From contig CAWIOP010000001.1 in the NCBI GenBank assembly GCA_963837755.1, positions 310,001-374,000 on the forward strand: 64,000 nt of DNA, given 5' to 3'. The notes beneath the pieces were generated by a model. It was not told the origin of the DNA. It ran no database searches and saw only the letters and a program-made list of their open reading frames with translations. The position numbers and the translations under genes are program-made. Origin of the DNA: JADGHX01 sp963837755. Lineage in GTDB: Bacteria; Pseudomonadota; Gammaproteobacteria; Steroidobacterales; Steroidobacteraceae. Shown here in pieces: positions 37,571 to 53,864 of the stretch; position 1 is the stretch's first letter; every line of letters begins with the position of its first letter.

Positions 37571-40500
37571 TCAGGAGTGAGCCGGCTCGCCAGCCGCCAC
37601 TGAGGGCTGCCGTTTCGTCATCTTGCGCCTGAGCCATTCCTGAAAATCGTCCAGCACCGTGTAGACCGTGGGCACTACGAAGAGGCTCAGGGCGGTTGAC
37701 GTGATGAGCCCCCCGATGACGGCGAGGCCCATCGGCGAACGGAAGCTCGGGTCCGCGGACCAGCCGGCGGCCACCGGGAACATGCCGGCAATCATCGCGA
37801 TGGTGGTCATGATGATGGGGCGCGCGCGCTTGGCGCACGCGTCGATCAGGGCCTCCGTGCGCGGCATGCCGTGAACCGTGCGGGCCATCACCACGTATTC
37901 GACCAGCAGGATCGAGTTTTTCGTGACGATGCCCATGAGCATCAGCAGGCCGATGAGCGATGGCAGCGACAAGCCGTAGCCGAACAGCAGGAGTGCGGCC
38001 AGAGCGCCGCCCACCGCCTGGGGCAGCGCGCCGAGAATCGTGAGCGGCTGGATGAAGTCGTGGAACAGCAGCACGAGCACGGCGTAGATGCACAGCACGC
38101 CGATGGCCATGGCGGCGAAGAACCCGCCGAAGAGCTCCTTCATGCGTTGCACGTCTCCGGATTCACGGCGCTCAACACCCTCGGGCAGGTGCGTCAGCGC
38201 GGGCATCTGCTCTATTTGCTTCAGCACGTCGCCGAGAGGCTTGCCGCCCAGATCCGCAGTAATGGTGACGTTGCGGCTGCGGTCGTAGCGTTCGATGCTC
38301 GTGGGGCCCGCTCCGAAGGAGACATTCGCGATGTTCTCGAGCGGCACGAGACCCGCCCGGCCGGGCACGAGCATGGAGCGGATGCGCTCGATATCGCCGC
38401 GCGCTTCGTCGTTCAGCCGCACGCGAATCGGTATCTGGCGCTCGGGCAGATTGAACTTGGGCAGGTTCATCGAAACGTCGCCGCCCGTCGCAATGCGAGT
38501 TGTGGCGCTCAGGGCTTCCGTGGAGACGCCCATCTCCGCTGCGCGCTCCGGCACCGGCTGAATGACGATCTCTGGCTGAACGAGACTCGCGGAAGAGGTG
38601 ACGTTCGCCAGCCCCGCCTCACGCACGTCGTGCTCCACCCTCTGTGCAACGCTTGCGAGCAGGGTCGCGTCGTCACCCGCGAGGCTCACTTGCAGCTTCT
38701 CGCCGAAGCCGCCGGCGCCGAACGACAGGCGCACACCCGGAATGTCCTGAAGAACCTGTGACGCTACCTTCTCGAACTGCGACTGCGAGCGCGTCTGCTT
38801 GCTGTGAGGCTGCAGCTGGATGGTGAGTGTCGCCTTGCGCACGGAGCCGGCGCTGGCCTGGAAGCCATTGTTGCCGCCCGCGCCCACCGTGGTGTACGTG
38901 CGCACCACATCCGGAAACTTCGCGAGGCGCTTGCGCACCTCTTCGGCTACGGCTGTCGTTTCGCGCAAGGTTGCGCCGGGGGCCAGCTCCACCTGCACCA
39001 CGGAGAAACCGTAGTTGCCCGGCGGCACGAGCCCCGTAGACATGAACTGCAGGAGGGACAGCGAGACAATGAAGAATGCCGTGGCGATGCCGAGCGTCAT
39101 CCACCGGCGTTCGAGGCAGAGCTTCACGGTGCGCAGGTACCACAGCTTCATCCGGCCATCCGTTTCCGGTTCCGGATGCGCCTTCATCAGGTGCGCCGCC
39201 ATCATGGGCGTGAGCAGTCGAGCGACAAGCAACGACGCCAGCACGGCAGTCACCGTGGCGACGGCGAACTGTTTGAAGAATTTGCCGGGGATACCGGGCA
39301 TGAACGCCACGGGCAGGAACACCGCGCAAAGTGTGGCGGACGTGGCGATCACCGCGAGGCCAATTTCCTGCACGGCCTCTTCGGCGGCCCTGATGGGCGT
39401 CTTGCCGGAGCGAAGGTGGCGAACGATGTTCTCCACTTCGACGATGGCGTCATCCACGAGAATGCCGACCACCAGCGACAACGCGAGCATCGTCATCACG
39501 TTCAGCGTGTAGCCGAACATGTAGTGCAGCACCCAGAACGTGGGCAGCACGGACAGCGGCAACGCGATGGACGACACCAGCGTGGCGCGCCAGTCCTTCA
39601 GGAAGAACCACACGACGATGATCGCGAGGATCGACCCCTCGAACAGCATCTTCATCGAGTCCTTGTAGGACTCGCGCACGTAGTCGACGGTGTTGCTGAC
39701 TTCGCTGAACTTGATGTTGGGGTAGCGGGCGCTCATGCGGTCCACTACCTCCTTCACGCCATCGGCCACGCCCAAGGCACTCGCGCCCACGGCACGCGTG
39801 ACTTGGAAGCCGACGATGGGCTTGCCGTCGAGCAGCGCCACCTGACGCTGCTCGGATGCCTGGTCGCGCACCTGCGCGATGGCGTCCAGGCGCAGGCTGC
39901 GGTTGTCAGGCAGCACGATCGGCAACGACGCGAGATCTTGCACCGAAGCCGCGGTCGCAACGGTGCGAACGCTCTGCTCCTGGTTGCCAATGCGCGCTTC
40001 GCCACCGGGCAGCTCCACCTGCGTGCGACGCAGCTGCCGCGACACATCGCCCGCAGTGGTGCCGAGTGCGTTGAGCGCATCGGGGTCGAGGTCGACCCGA
40101 ATCTCGCGGTCCACGCCGCCCACGCGCTTGATGGCGCCCATGCCCTCGACGGACGACAGCTCGCGGCTCACGGTGAGATCCACGAACCACGAGAGCTCTT
40201 CCTCGCTCATGCCCTGCGCGGAAACGCCGTAGGTCACCACCGGTGAGCCCGCCGTGGTGGCGCGTGACACGATGGGCTCTTCGATCTCGCCCGGCAGGTT
40301 GGAGCGAATGCGGCTCACCGCGTCGCGCACGTCGTCGACGGCTTCGCTGACATCGCGCTCGAGCTGGAACTCGATCACCGTCGTGGAAAGCCCTTCGGTG
40401 ACGGTGGAACGGATGTGGTCGATGCCCGTCGCCGTGGCGACGGAGTCTTCGATCTTGCGCGTGACTTCCGTCTCGAGCTGCGAGGGCGGCACGCCGGGAT

Positions 40501-40651
40501 AATTCACGGAGACCGTGACCGTGGGGATGTCCATGTCCGGACGATCCTGCACGCCGAGCTTCGTGAAGCCCACGACGCCCGCGAGCGTCAGCGCGACGAA
40601 CAGCACCATCACCGGCACGGGCCGGTGAATCGACATCGTGACCAGATTCAC
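37571..40651 (-). CDS. RND-family efflux transporter, inner-membrane subunit
   Basis: Proton-driven efflux pump of the HAE1 (AcrB/MexB-like) family, 1026 residues. It has two repeats of one helix, a large periplasmic loop and five more helices. The start VNLVTMSIHRPVPVMVLFVA is the first helix, DRPDMDIPTVTVSVNYPG the typical loop entry, and VVGILVDDAIVEVENI the fourth helix with the two aspartates used for proton transfer. The C-terminal half repeats the fold (LIGLLMLMGIVTKNSILLVEY). The GTG start overlaps the adaptor stop (GTGA). No outer-membrane channel gene is beside it. The divergent MarR gene probably controls it. Substrate cannot be read from sequence. Confidence 0.94.
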   Translation of the reverse strand: MNLVTMSIHRPVPVMVLFVALTLAGVVGFTKLGVQDRPDMDIPTVTVSVNYPGVPPSQLETEVTRKIEDSVATATGIDHIRSTVTEGLSTTVIEFQLERDVSEAVDDVRDAVSRIRSNLPGEIEEPIVSRATTAGSPVVTYGVSAQGMSEEELSWFVDLTVSRELSSVEGMGAIKRVGGVDREIRVDLDPDALNALGTTAGDVSRQLRRTQVELPGGEARIGNQEQSVRTVATAASVQDLASLPIVLPDNRSLRLDAIAQVRDQASEQRQVALLDGKPIVGFQVTRAVGASALGVADGVKEVVDRMSARYPNIKFSEVSNTVDYVRESYKDSMKMLFEGSILAIIVVWFFLKDWRATLVSSIALPLSVLPTFWVLHYMFGYTLNVMTMLALSLVVGILVDDAIVEVENIVRHLRSGKTPIRAAEEAVQEIGLAVIATSATLCAVFLPVAFMPGIPGKFFKQFAVATVTAVLASLLVARLLTPMMAAHLMKAHPEPETDGRMKLWYLRTVKLCLERRWMTLGIATAFFIVSLSLLQFMSTGLVPPGNYGFSVVQVELAPGATLRETTAVAEEVRKRLAKFPDVVRTYTTVGAGGNNGFQASAGSVRKATLTIQLQPHSKQTRSQSQFEKVASQVLQDIPGVRLSFGAGGFGEKLQVSLAGDDATLLASVAQRVEHDVREAGLANVTSSASLVQPEIVIQPVPERAAEMGVSTEALSATTRIATGGDVSMNLPKFNLPERQIPIRVRLNDEARGDIERIRSMLVPGRAGLVPLENIANVSFGAGPTSIERYDRSRNVTITADLGGKPLGDVLKQIEQMPALTHLPEGVERRESGDVQRMKELFGGFFAAMAIGVLCIYAVLVLLFHDFIQPLTILGALPQAVGGALAALLLFGYGLSLPSLIGLLMLMGIVTKNSILLVEYVVMARTVHGMPRTEALIDACAKRARPIIMTTIAMIAGMFPVAAGWSADPSFRSPMGLAVIGGLITSTALSLFVVPTVYTVLDDFQEWLRRKMTKRQPSVAAGEPAHS

Positions 40652-41784
40652 GTGGCGCCACCCTCAACGGGCGCGCGCGCCGCGGGCATGGAGCCCGGCT
40701 CATCGGACTCGACCACGCGAATGGTGTCGCCGTCTTTCAGGAAGCCGGCGCCGCGCTCAACGACCCGATCGGTGCGTTCCAGGCCCGAGAGCACTTCGAT
40801 GCGCCCGTTGCGCAGCGAGCCCGTCTGGATGCGACGACGCTCGACGCCCTGCCTGTCGTTCACCACGAACACGTAGCTGTAGCCATCCCGCACGACCACG
40901 CTCGCGAGCGGCAGCGTCACGGCGGCGGACTTCGAGATCTCGATCTCACCGCGCGCGAACATGCCGGGGCGCGCGCCCTCGGGCTTCGGCAGATCCACAT
41001 AAACGAGGCCGGTGCGCGTTCCGCTCTGAACGGTGGGCGCCACGGTGCGCACCTTGCCGATGAGCTCCATGCCATCGGCCGTGGTCACGCGCGCGGACTG
41101 CCCGACCTTCACTTCGCGCAAGCGCCCTTCCGGAATCTCGGCGCGCCACTCGACGCGGCCCTGGCGCAAGAGCCGCAGCATCTCCCCGCCGGCCTGCGGG
41201 ATCTGGCCGACGACCACCGTGCGCGACGTCACCACGCCGTCATCCGGAGCCACGACGCGCGTGTAACGCAGTTTGAGCTGCGTGGCGGTGAGGTCGGAGA
41301 CGGCCGCCTCCACGCGGGCGCGCGCGGCAAGATCTTCGCTCTTGAGGCGCTCGCGCTCCGACTCCGACACGGCGCCCGAGCCTTCGAGGGATTCGGCGCG
41401 ACGCAGGTTCGACGCCGCGTTGATGAGCTGCGCCTCGGCCTGCGCCCGGGCGGCTTTCTTCGAGGCCAGCTCCGCGACCAGCATTTCGTCCGCGAGCCGC
41501 ACGAGCTCCTGGCCCTTGCGCACCTTGTCACCCACGTCCACGCGCACTTCGGCGACGCGGTAGCCGCCCACTTCGGAGCCGATGACCGCCTCCTGCCATG
41601 CGAACACACTGCCCGTGGCGACCACCGTGCGCGAGAACTGCTCGGCGCGCGGCGTGGTGACGCTGACAGCCATGCCGGCGCCCTTGCCCGCGGCGGCAGG
41701 CGCCTGGGCGAGCGCGGGCAGCGTGAGCGCGGCGGCCAGCAGGCCGGCCGCGAGTGATGTGAAATCCGTTCGAAGTGTGCGCAT
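40648..41784 (-). CDS. RND efflux periplasmic adaptor (membrane fusion) protein
   Basis: Adaptor of about 378 residues linking the RND pump to an outer-membrane channel. The ATG at 41784 yields a clean signal peptide (MRTLRTDFTSLAAGLLAAAL, cleavage after ALAQA). The barrel-sandwich halves VVATGSVFAWQEAVIGSEVG and YTRVVAPDDGVVTSRTVVVG flank a helical hairpin (about 95-160, Ala/Glu-rich), and the beta-barrel (VGQSARVTTADGMELIGKVR) and membrane-proximal domain follow. A frame extension to 41847 would overlap the operators and is unlikely. It is transcribed before the pump gene. Confidence 0.93.
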   Translation of the reverse strand: MRTLRTDFTSLAAGLLAAALTLPALAQAPAAAGKGAGMAVSVTTPRAEQFSRTVVATGSVFAWQEAVIGSEVGGYRVAEVRVDVGDKVRKGQELVRLADEMLVAELASKKAARAQAEAQLINAASNLRRAESLEGSGAVSESERERLKSEDLAARARVEAAVSDLTATQLKLRYTRVVAPDDGVVTSRTVVVGQIPQAGGEMLRLLRQGRVEWRAEIPEGRLREVKVGQSARVTTADGMELIGKVRTVAPTVQSGTRTGLVYVDLPKPEGARPGMFARGEIEISKSAAVTLPLASVVVRDGYSYVFVVNDRQGVERRRIQTGSLRNGRIEVLSGLERTDRVVERGAGFLKDGDTIRVVESDEPGSMPAARAPVEGGAT

Positions 41785-41799
41785 GGGTACTTGTAGATA

Positions 41800-41832
41800 A
41801 TCAGGGCCCTGATACCGTATCAGGAACCTGAT
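41800..41832. promoter_or_regulatory. Two MarR-type operators between the efflux genes and marR
   Basis: ATCAGG-GC-CCTGAT (41800-41813) and ATCAGG-AA-CCTGAT (41819-41832) share the same inverted half-site and lie 19 bp apart centre to centre, about two helical turns. They occupy the whole 61-base divergent spacer, so one regulator could control both directions. Confidence 0.8.
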
Positions 41833-41845
41833 AATTGGCAACGGC

Positions 41846-42397
41846 ATGGCGCGTACTAATAAATCCCTTCGTCCGATCCGTGAACCCGTACCGCTCGCGG
41901 AGCCGGGGGCGGATCTGGGCTTCGCCCTGCGTCAGCTCATGCAAACGCTCCGCCAGTCGGTGGATTCCGGCCTGCGCGGGCGTGGCATAGACCTGTCTTT
42001 CGTGCATGGCATGGTGCTCAGAACCATCGCGCGCGAGCCTGGCATCTCGGGCGCGCAGCTCGCCCGCCGCACCACGGTCACCGCGCAGAGCATGAACAGC
42101 CTGCTGCGAAGCATGGAATCCACCGAGCTCGTCGTGCGCGAGCGGCATCCGGAGAATCGTCGCACGGATTGCTGGTACCTCACGGGCATCGGCTTGAGAC
42201 AGCTGGAGCAGGCGGGCGAAGTGGTGGACCTCGTCATGGGCCGAATCCGCGCTTCGATCACGAAAGCGGACGCGGCCCGGCTGGTGGAATTGCTCCACCA
42301 GTGTGCGGCCGCTCTCCAGACCGGTGCGGGCGACAAGGCATCGCGCGCCGGCAAGCCCGGCAAGGCCCGCTCCGCGCTCGACCGTTCGGGCTGCTAG
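41846..42397 (+). CDS. MarR-family transcriptional regulator
   Basis: Dimeric winged-helix regulator of 183 residues. The DNA-binding part reads LSFVHGMVLRTIAREPGISG, AQLARRTTVTAQSMNSLLRSME (recognition helix) and ELVVRERHPENRRTDCWYLT (wing), all typical for MarR. The N-terminal helix and a basic C-terminal tail complete the fold. The gene is divergent from the RND pump, with two palindromes between; by analogy it should repress both and release on binding a phenolic or lipophilic ligand. Its stop lies at the edge of a 26-bp inverted repeat. Confidence 0.9.
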   Translation: MARTNKSLRPIREPVPLAEPGADLGFALRQLMQTLRQSVDSGLRGRGIDLSFVHGMVLRTIAREPGISGAQLARRTTVTAQSMNSLLRSMESTELVVRERHPENRRTDCWYLTGIGLRQLEQAGEVVDLVMGRIRASITKADAARLVELLHQCAAALQTGAGDKASRAGKPGKARSALDRSGC

Positions 42398-42469
42398 GAG
42401 CCTGTCCGAGTAATAGGCGCCTACTGCGGCCGCCCCTCGCTACGGCGCCTATTACTCGGACAGGCTCCT
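42396..42469. terminator. 26-bp perfect inverted repeat between convergent genes
   Basis: Arms 42396-42421 and 42444-42469 are exact reverse complements (core GCCTGTCCGAGTAATAGG) around a 22-base loop. The marR stop touches the left arm and the last six codons and TAA of the phosphatase lie in the right arm. There is no T run. It probably acts as a two-way transcription end, but its length is unusual. Confidence 0.7.
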
Positions 42470-43612
42470 GCGCGTCAACGGCTCCACCGTGCCGTCGATG
42501 CGGGCGCGATAGAACGCGCCCCGCCTGACCAGCAGCGCCTCCATCTCGGGGTGCGCACTCGCCTCGTCCCGATGTGGGTACACCTGTACGGCGATCACTC
42601 GCCCTTGGAACAGCGGCGTCACCGTCGGCACGATGGTGTGGCCGACGAACACAGACTTCACGCCATAGAAGCCGAGAATCTCGTCTATATCGGCGGCCGA
42701 AGCGACGGCTGACCCGGACTGGCGCGCGGCCTGCGGGAAATAGCCGCGATACCACAGCGGCCCATTCGGGCTCATCACGAAGCCGTCGGGTTGACGCTCG
42801 CCGAGCGAGCTGCGCACGGAAGCGTTCAGCGCGGCGAGCGTGAGCTTGCGATCGACGACTTCGCGCGAGATGCCACCGTGCAGGCAGAGGTAGTCGCCGA
42901 TCTTCATCACCGCGGCCTTCGTGCGCAGCCATTGGCCGAGCAGCGTGCTCTCGCCCCAGAGCGCCGCGTAACCTTGCGCGCCAAGCGCGTCGCGCACTTT
43001 CAGGTATTTCGGGCTCAGGTAGCGCTCGTCGCCGCCGAGCGCCATCGACTCGTGATTGCCGAGCATCAGATGCACGGCGCCGCCGGCACTTTTCGCTTCA
43101 CCTTCGAGCTCATAGAGCAGCCAAAGTATCTCGGTGTGGTTCGGACCACGGTCGAACACGTCGCCGAGCACGGCGAGATGGCCCTTCCCGAAGGACCACT
43201 TCAGCTTCGAGTCGATGACCTTCTGGCGCGCCAGCAGCTCCACGGCGATCTCGAATTCACCGTGCGTGTCGGCCATCACGAAGAGCGGCGTGCCCGGGGG
43301 CAGCTTCACCGCATCCGGTGCGTCGCTTGCGGCCGGCCGCAGCTTCACTTTGAATGCCGGGCTCTTGCCAACGGCGGCGACGGTCACGTCGCGCCCGACG
43401 CTCACAAGTTCATCGCGCACCTGCGGCGCGCTGTCGTCGCCTTCCACCCATCGCGCTGTCCACGCGCCGCTGGGCGATCGCACTACATACGGACCATCCT
43501 GCAGCGGCGCGGCGGCCAGCTGCGGGGCCGCGCACATCAACGTCAGGGCAAATGCACTGCATGCCCGCGCAAGCCGCGAGTGAACTCGCGCTTTTATGCA
43601 CAAAGCGATCAC
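42452..43612 (-). CDS. Exported metallophosphoesterase (serine/threonine phosphatase-like)
   Basis: Calcineurin-like phosphoesterase of 386 residues from a GTG. A signal peptide covers about residues 1-35 (ALTLMCAAPQLAAA). The metal-binding motifs are in order: DTHGE (115-119), GDVFDRG (150-156), GNHES (185-189), then LHGGIS and FVGHTIVP with the later histidines. The layout resembles bacterial Shewanella-like protein phosphatases. The true substrate is unknown. The GTG overlaps the stop of the small membrane-protein gene (GTGA). Confidence 0.88.
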   Translation of the reverse strand: MIALCIKARVHSRLARACSAFALTLMCAAPQLAAAPLQDGPYVVRSPSGAWTARWVEGDDSAPQVRDELVSVGRDVTVAAVGKSPAFKVKLRPAASDAPDAVKLPPGTPLFVMADTHGEFEIAVELLARQKVIDSKLKWSFGKGHLAVLGDVFDRGPNHTEILWLLYELEGEAKSAGGAVHLMLGNHESMALGGDERYLSPKYLKVRDALGAQGYAALWGESTLLGQWLRTKAAVMKIGDYLCLHGGISREVVDRKLTLAALNASVRSSLGERQPDGFVMSPNGPLWYRGYFPQAARQSGSAVASAADIDEILGFYGVKSVFVGHTIVPTVTPLFQGRVIAVQVYPHRDEASAHPEMEALLVRRGAFYRARIDGTVEPLTRRSLSE

Positions 43613-43860
43613 GAGTCGCTCTTCCCGGCCCGGATTCTCACGAGCGCGAAGGCGCCGATTCCCACCCAGATGACGTTCAGGGCGGCGGACGGAATCGCGC
43701 CGTTGTAGCCGCTGTTGACGATGAACCCCAGCGCGCCGACGACGTTCATGACCTGGTACGACACTGACTTGCCCGTGAGCTTCCCCGCCGACAACAGGCC
43801 GTAAGCAACGAGGATGAGCACTGCGCTAACCCACCCGATGATTTCAATCGCGACTTTCAC
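43609..43860 (-). CDS. Small CBU_0592-like membrane protein
   Basis: An 83-residue protein from a GTG at 43860, VKVAIEIIGWVSAVLILVAY, with three hydrophobic segments (about 5-22, 33-50 and 55-75). The middle reads KLTGKSVSYQVMNVVGALGF and the last part SAALNVIWVGIGAFALVRI, the pattern of the CBU_0592 family of unknown function, in which the SxxYQxxNxxGAxG stretch is typical. It is coupled to the downstream phosphatase gene by a four-base overlap. Confidence 0.8.
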   Translation of the reverse strand: MKVAIEIIGWVSAVLILVAYGLLSAGKLTGKSVSYQVMNVVGALGFIVNSGYNGAIPSAALNVIWVGIGAFALVRIRAGKSDS

Positions 43861-43966
43861 GCATCGTCTCCCGTAAACCCGCAGTCCAGCCAGCGGCGCG
43901 CATTTCTGTACGAATCCAGCACGCAGGCACGGTTCGCGTCGCGAGCGTGCCCGATACGGTGCCGCC

Positions 43967-44608
43967 ATGAATAACACGGAAGCACTCGAACCTTCCCCCT
44001 CTCGACGGGCACAAGACCAGCTGCCCGAGCTTGCCGCGTGGGTGAGCGGCCTCATTGCTGCTCAACACACGGGCCTGGCAGTGGGAGAAACGCCTGCGGC
44101 CTACGCAGCACAGCCTCCCACGCTGTATCTGGACACGACTATTCCAAGCTTTCTCACCGCGCGATCCAGCCGCGATGTCAATACCGCGAGAATGCTACGC
44201 GTCACTCGGCACTGGTGGCGTGAACATCGAGCACACCATACGATTTTTGTGTCCGAACTCGTAGTCGAAGAGGCGAGCGGCGGTGATGCGCAAGCCGCCC
44301 GCCGCCGACTCGACTCCATCGCGAGCATTCCTCAACTTCACCGGAGCGAACAATCGTACGAGCTCGCCGGCCGCATCCACTCGCAGAGCAGATTGCCAGC
44401 TCGCGCGTACTCCGACGCACATCACGTTGCGATTGCGGCACTCAGCGGCGTACGTGTACTGCTCACATGGAACTGCGCGCATCTCGCGAATGCGAATATG
44501 ATTCCACTCATCAGGCGTGCGTGCGAGGCGTATGGATACGGCGCACCTGACATCTACACACCAGAACAACTCATCGGAGTATGTGCTTATGGAAGATCCG
44601 GCTCTTGA
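43967..44608 (+). CDS. PIN-domain protein, probable toxin of a type II pair
   Basis: PIN-fold nuclease candidate of up to 213 residues. The PIN domain starts at about residue 53 with LYLDTTIPSFLTA (first metal-binding Asp), continues with FVSELVVEEASGG (Glu), RAYSDAHHVAIAALSGVRVL (Asp) and LTWNCAHLANANM. The LDTTIPS variant marks a distinct PIN subfamily often annotated as VapC-like. The first 50 residues from the ATG at 43967 have no match I recognise, and the real start may be further in. The stop overlaps the next gene by 20 bases. The domain is complete, so activity is plausible. Confidence 0.75.
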   Translation: MNNTEALEPSPSRRAQDQLPELAAWVSGLIAAQHTGLAVGETPAAYAAQPPTLYLDTTIPSFLTARSSRDVNTARMLRVTRHWWREHRAHHTIFVSELVVEEASGGDAQAARRRLDSIASIPQLHRSEQSYELAGRIHSQSRLPARAYSDAHHVAIAALSGVRVLLTWNCAHLANANMIPLIRRACEAYGYGAPDIYTPEQLIGVCAYGRSGS

Positions 44609-44801
44609 AGACGAAACCACCGACGCTGACGTGTGGGCCGAAATCCAGCGGATGCGTGACGATTTCCACGCGAAGTACGGCACCGACATTCGAGCGGCCT
44701 GTGAAGCAGGGCGGCGCCTTGCCAGAAGCATGGGCATGATCGAGGTCGACGTCGACCACCCGCTGCATCCCTTCAACCTGGAGCGTCAGCGCCCCGGCTA
44801 G
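44589..44801 (+). CDS. Small acidic partner of the PIN protein, probable antitoxin
   Basis: A 70-residue acidic protein, MEDPALEDETTDADVWAEIQ, then RMRDDFHAKYGTDIRAACEA and GRRLARSMG. The EI-R-RDDF-AKYG-DI pattern recurs in small proteins encoded next to LDTTIPS-type PIN genes, where they are taken as antitoxins or accessory subunits. It overlaps the PIN gene by 20 bases in another frame, implying coupled translation. Here it follows the toxin, the reverse of the usual antitoxin-first order. Confidence in the pairing is fair; in the activity, low. Confidence 0.65.
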   Translation: MEDPALEDETTDADVWAEIQRMRDDFHAKYGTDIRAACEAGRRLARSMGMIEVDVDHPLHPFNLERQRPG

Positions 44802-44817
44802 CGCCCCCTCAAAGGAA

Positions 44818-44848
44818 GCGGGCCGGTGAGATCGCCTCACCGGCCCGC
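44818..44848. terminator. Terminator hairpin between the PIN unit and rpoC
   Basis: A perfect 13-bp stem, GCGGGCCGGTGAG (44818-44830) with CTCACCGGCCCGC (44836-44848), lies in the 71-base gap between convergent genes and probably serves both. T runs are weak. Confidence 0.75.
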
Positions 44849-44872
44849 CCTGGACTACAGCCGCGTGGCGCC

Positions 44873-49084
<4,212 letters not shown>

Positions 49085-49100
49085 CGAAAAATTCTCCTCG

Positions 49101-49166
49101 CGGGCTGCGCCCGGGATTCAACGGGGTCGCGCACGACCCCGTACGAATTGCGTCGCTTCGCGCCGG
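49101..49166 (+). repeat. Intergenic hairpin repeat, copy H
   Basis: Hairpin 1 CGGGC-TGC-GCCCG (49101-49113), linker GGATTCAAC, hairpin 2 GGGGTCG-CGCA-CGACCCC (49123-49140), GTACGAATTG, and a degenerate third hairpin CGTCGCTTCGCGCCGG (49151-49166). It fills the rpoB-rpoC gap and must be transcribed with both genes. Confidence 0.88.
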
Positions 49167-53240
<4,074 letters not shown>

Positions 53241-53293
53241 CGGGAGCTACCTCGTAAAACAAAAATGCACGGACTCTTCCCAGCTATTCGTAC

Positions 53294-53332
53294 GGCGTCG
53301 CTTCGACGCCGTTGAACCCTGGGCGTAGCCCA
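53294..53332 (-). repeat. Intergenic hairpin repeat, copy I (reverse orientation, two hairpins)
   Basis: On the minus strand: hairpin 1 TGGGC-TAC-GCCCA (53332-53320), GGGTTCAAC, hairpin 2 GGCGTCG-AAG-CGACGCC (53310-53294), GTACGAATAG. The third hairpin is missing. Hairpin 2 is identical to that of copy J, 1.1 kb away in the opposite orientation. Confidence 0.85.
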
Positions 53333-53349
53333 TGACGAGTGGCGCAGAT

Positions 53350-53388
53350 GCGCGGGCACCCCGGGAGTTGCCTCCCGGAGTGCCGCGC
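53350..53388 (-). promoter_or_regulatory. Long hairpin in the rplL-rpoB spacer
   Basis: Arms 53350-53367 and 53372-53388 (GCGCGGGCACCCCGGGAG with CTCCCGGAGTGCCGCGC) pair with one bulge and one mismatch around a 4-base loop. No T run follows on the minus strand. Position matches the partial terminator and RNase III site known between rplL and rpoB in E. coli. Confidence 0.65.
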
Positions 53389-53446
53389 TTCTTCGACACT
53401 ATTCAGAGGGTTGAACATCAACCGCTCTGTGCGACGCAGACGGAAG

Positions 53447-53833
53447 TTATTTGACTTCCACCTTGGCGCCGGCTTCTTCGAGCTTCTTCTTCATCGTCTC
53501 GACTTCGGCCTTGGCGACGCCTTCCTTGACCAGCGAGGGCACGCCCTCGACGAGGTCTTTGGCTTCCTTCAAGCCGAGGCCGGTCAGCTCACGGATCACC
53601 TTGATGACCGTGACCTTCTTGTCGGCCGGGTATTCCTTCAGCGTGACGGAGAACTCCGTCTGCTCTTCGACCGGCGCGGCGGCGGCTGCGGCAGCGCCCG
53701 GGGCCGCGGCAAACGCGACCGGAGCCGCTGCGGAGACACCGAACTTCTTCTCCATGTCGGAGATGAGCTCGACGACCTCCAGAACGGTCATCTTGGAAAT
53801 TGCATCGAGGATTTCGTCTTTGTTGGCAGCCAT
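53447..53833 (-). CDS. rplL: 50S ribosomal protein L7/L12
   Basis: Stalk protein present as dimers on L10, recruiting translation GTPases. The 128 residues show the dimerising N-terminal domain (ISKMTVLEVVELISDMEKKF), an Ala/Pro-rich hinge (PGAAAAAAAPVEEQTEF) and the C-terminal factor-binding domain KVTVIKVIRELTGLGLKEAKDLVEGVP. Length agrees with the family (120-130). Confidence 0.98.
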   Translation of the reverse strand: MAANKDEILDAISKMTVLEVVELISDMEKKFGVSAAAPVAFAAAPGAAAAAAAPVEEQTEFSVTLKEYPADKKVTVIKVIRELTGLGLKEAKDLVEGVPSLVKEGVAKAEVETMKKKLEEAGAKVEVK

Positions 53834-53864
53834 GTTGGGACTCCTGGTAGGTTTTCAAGACAAT

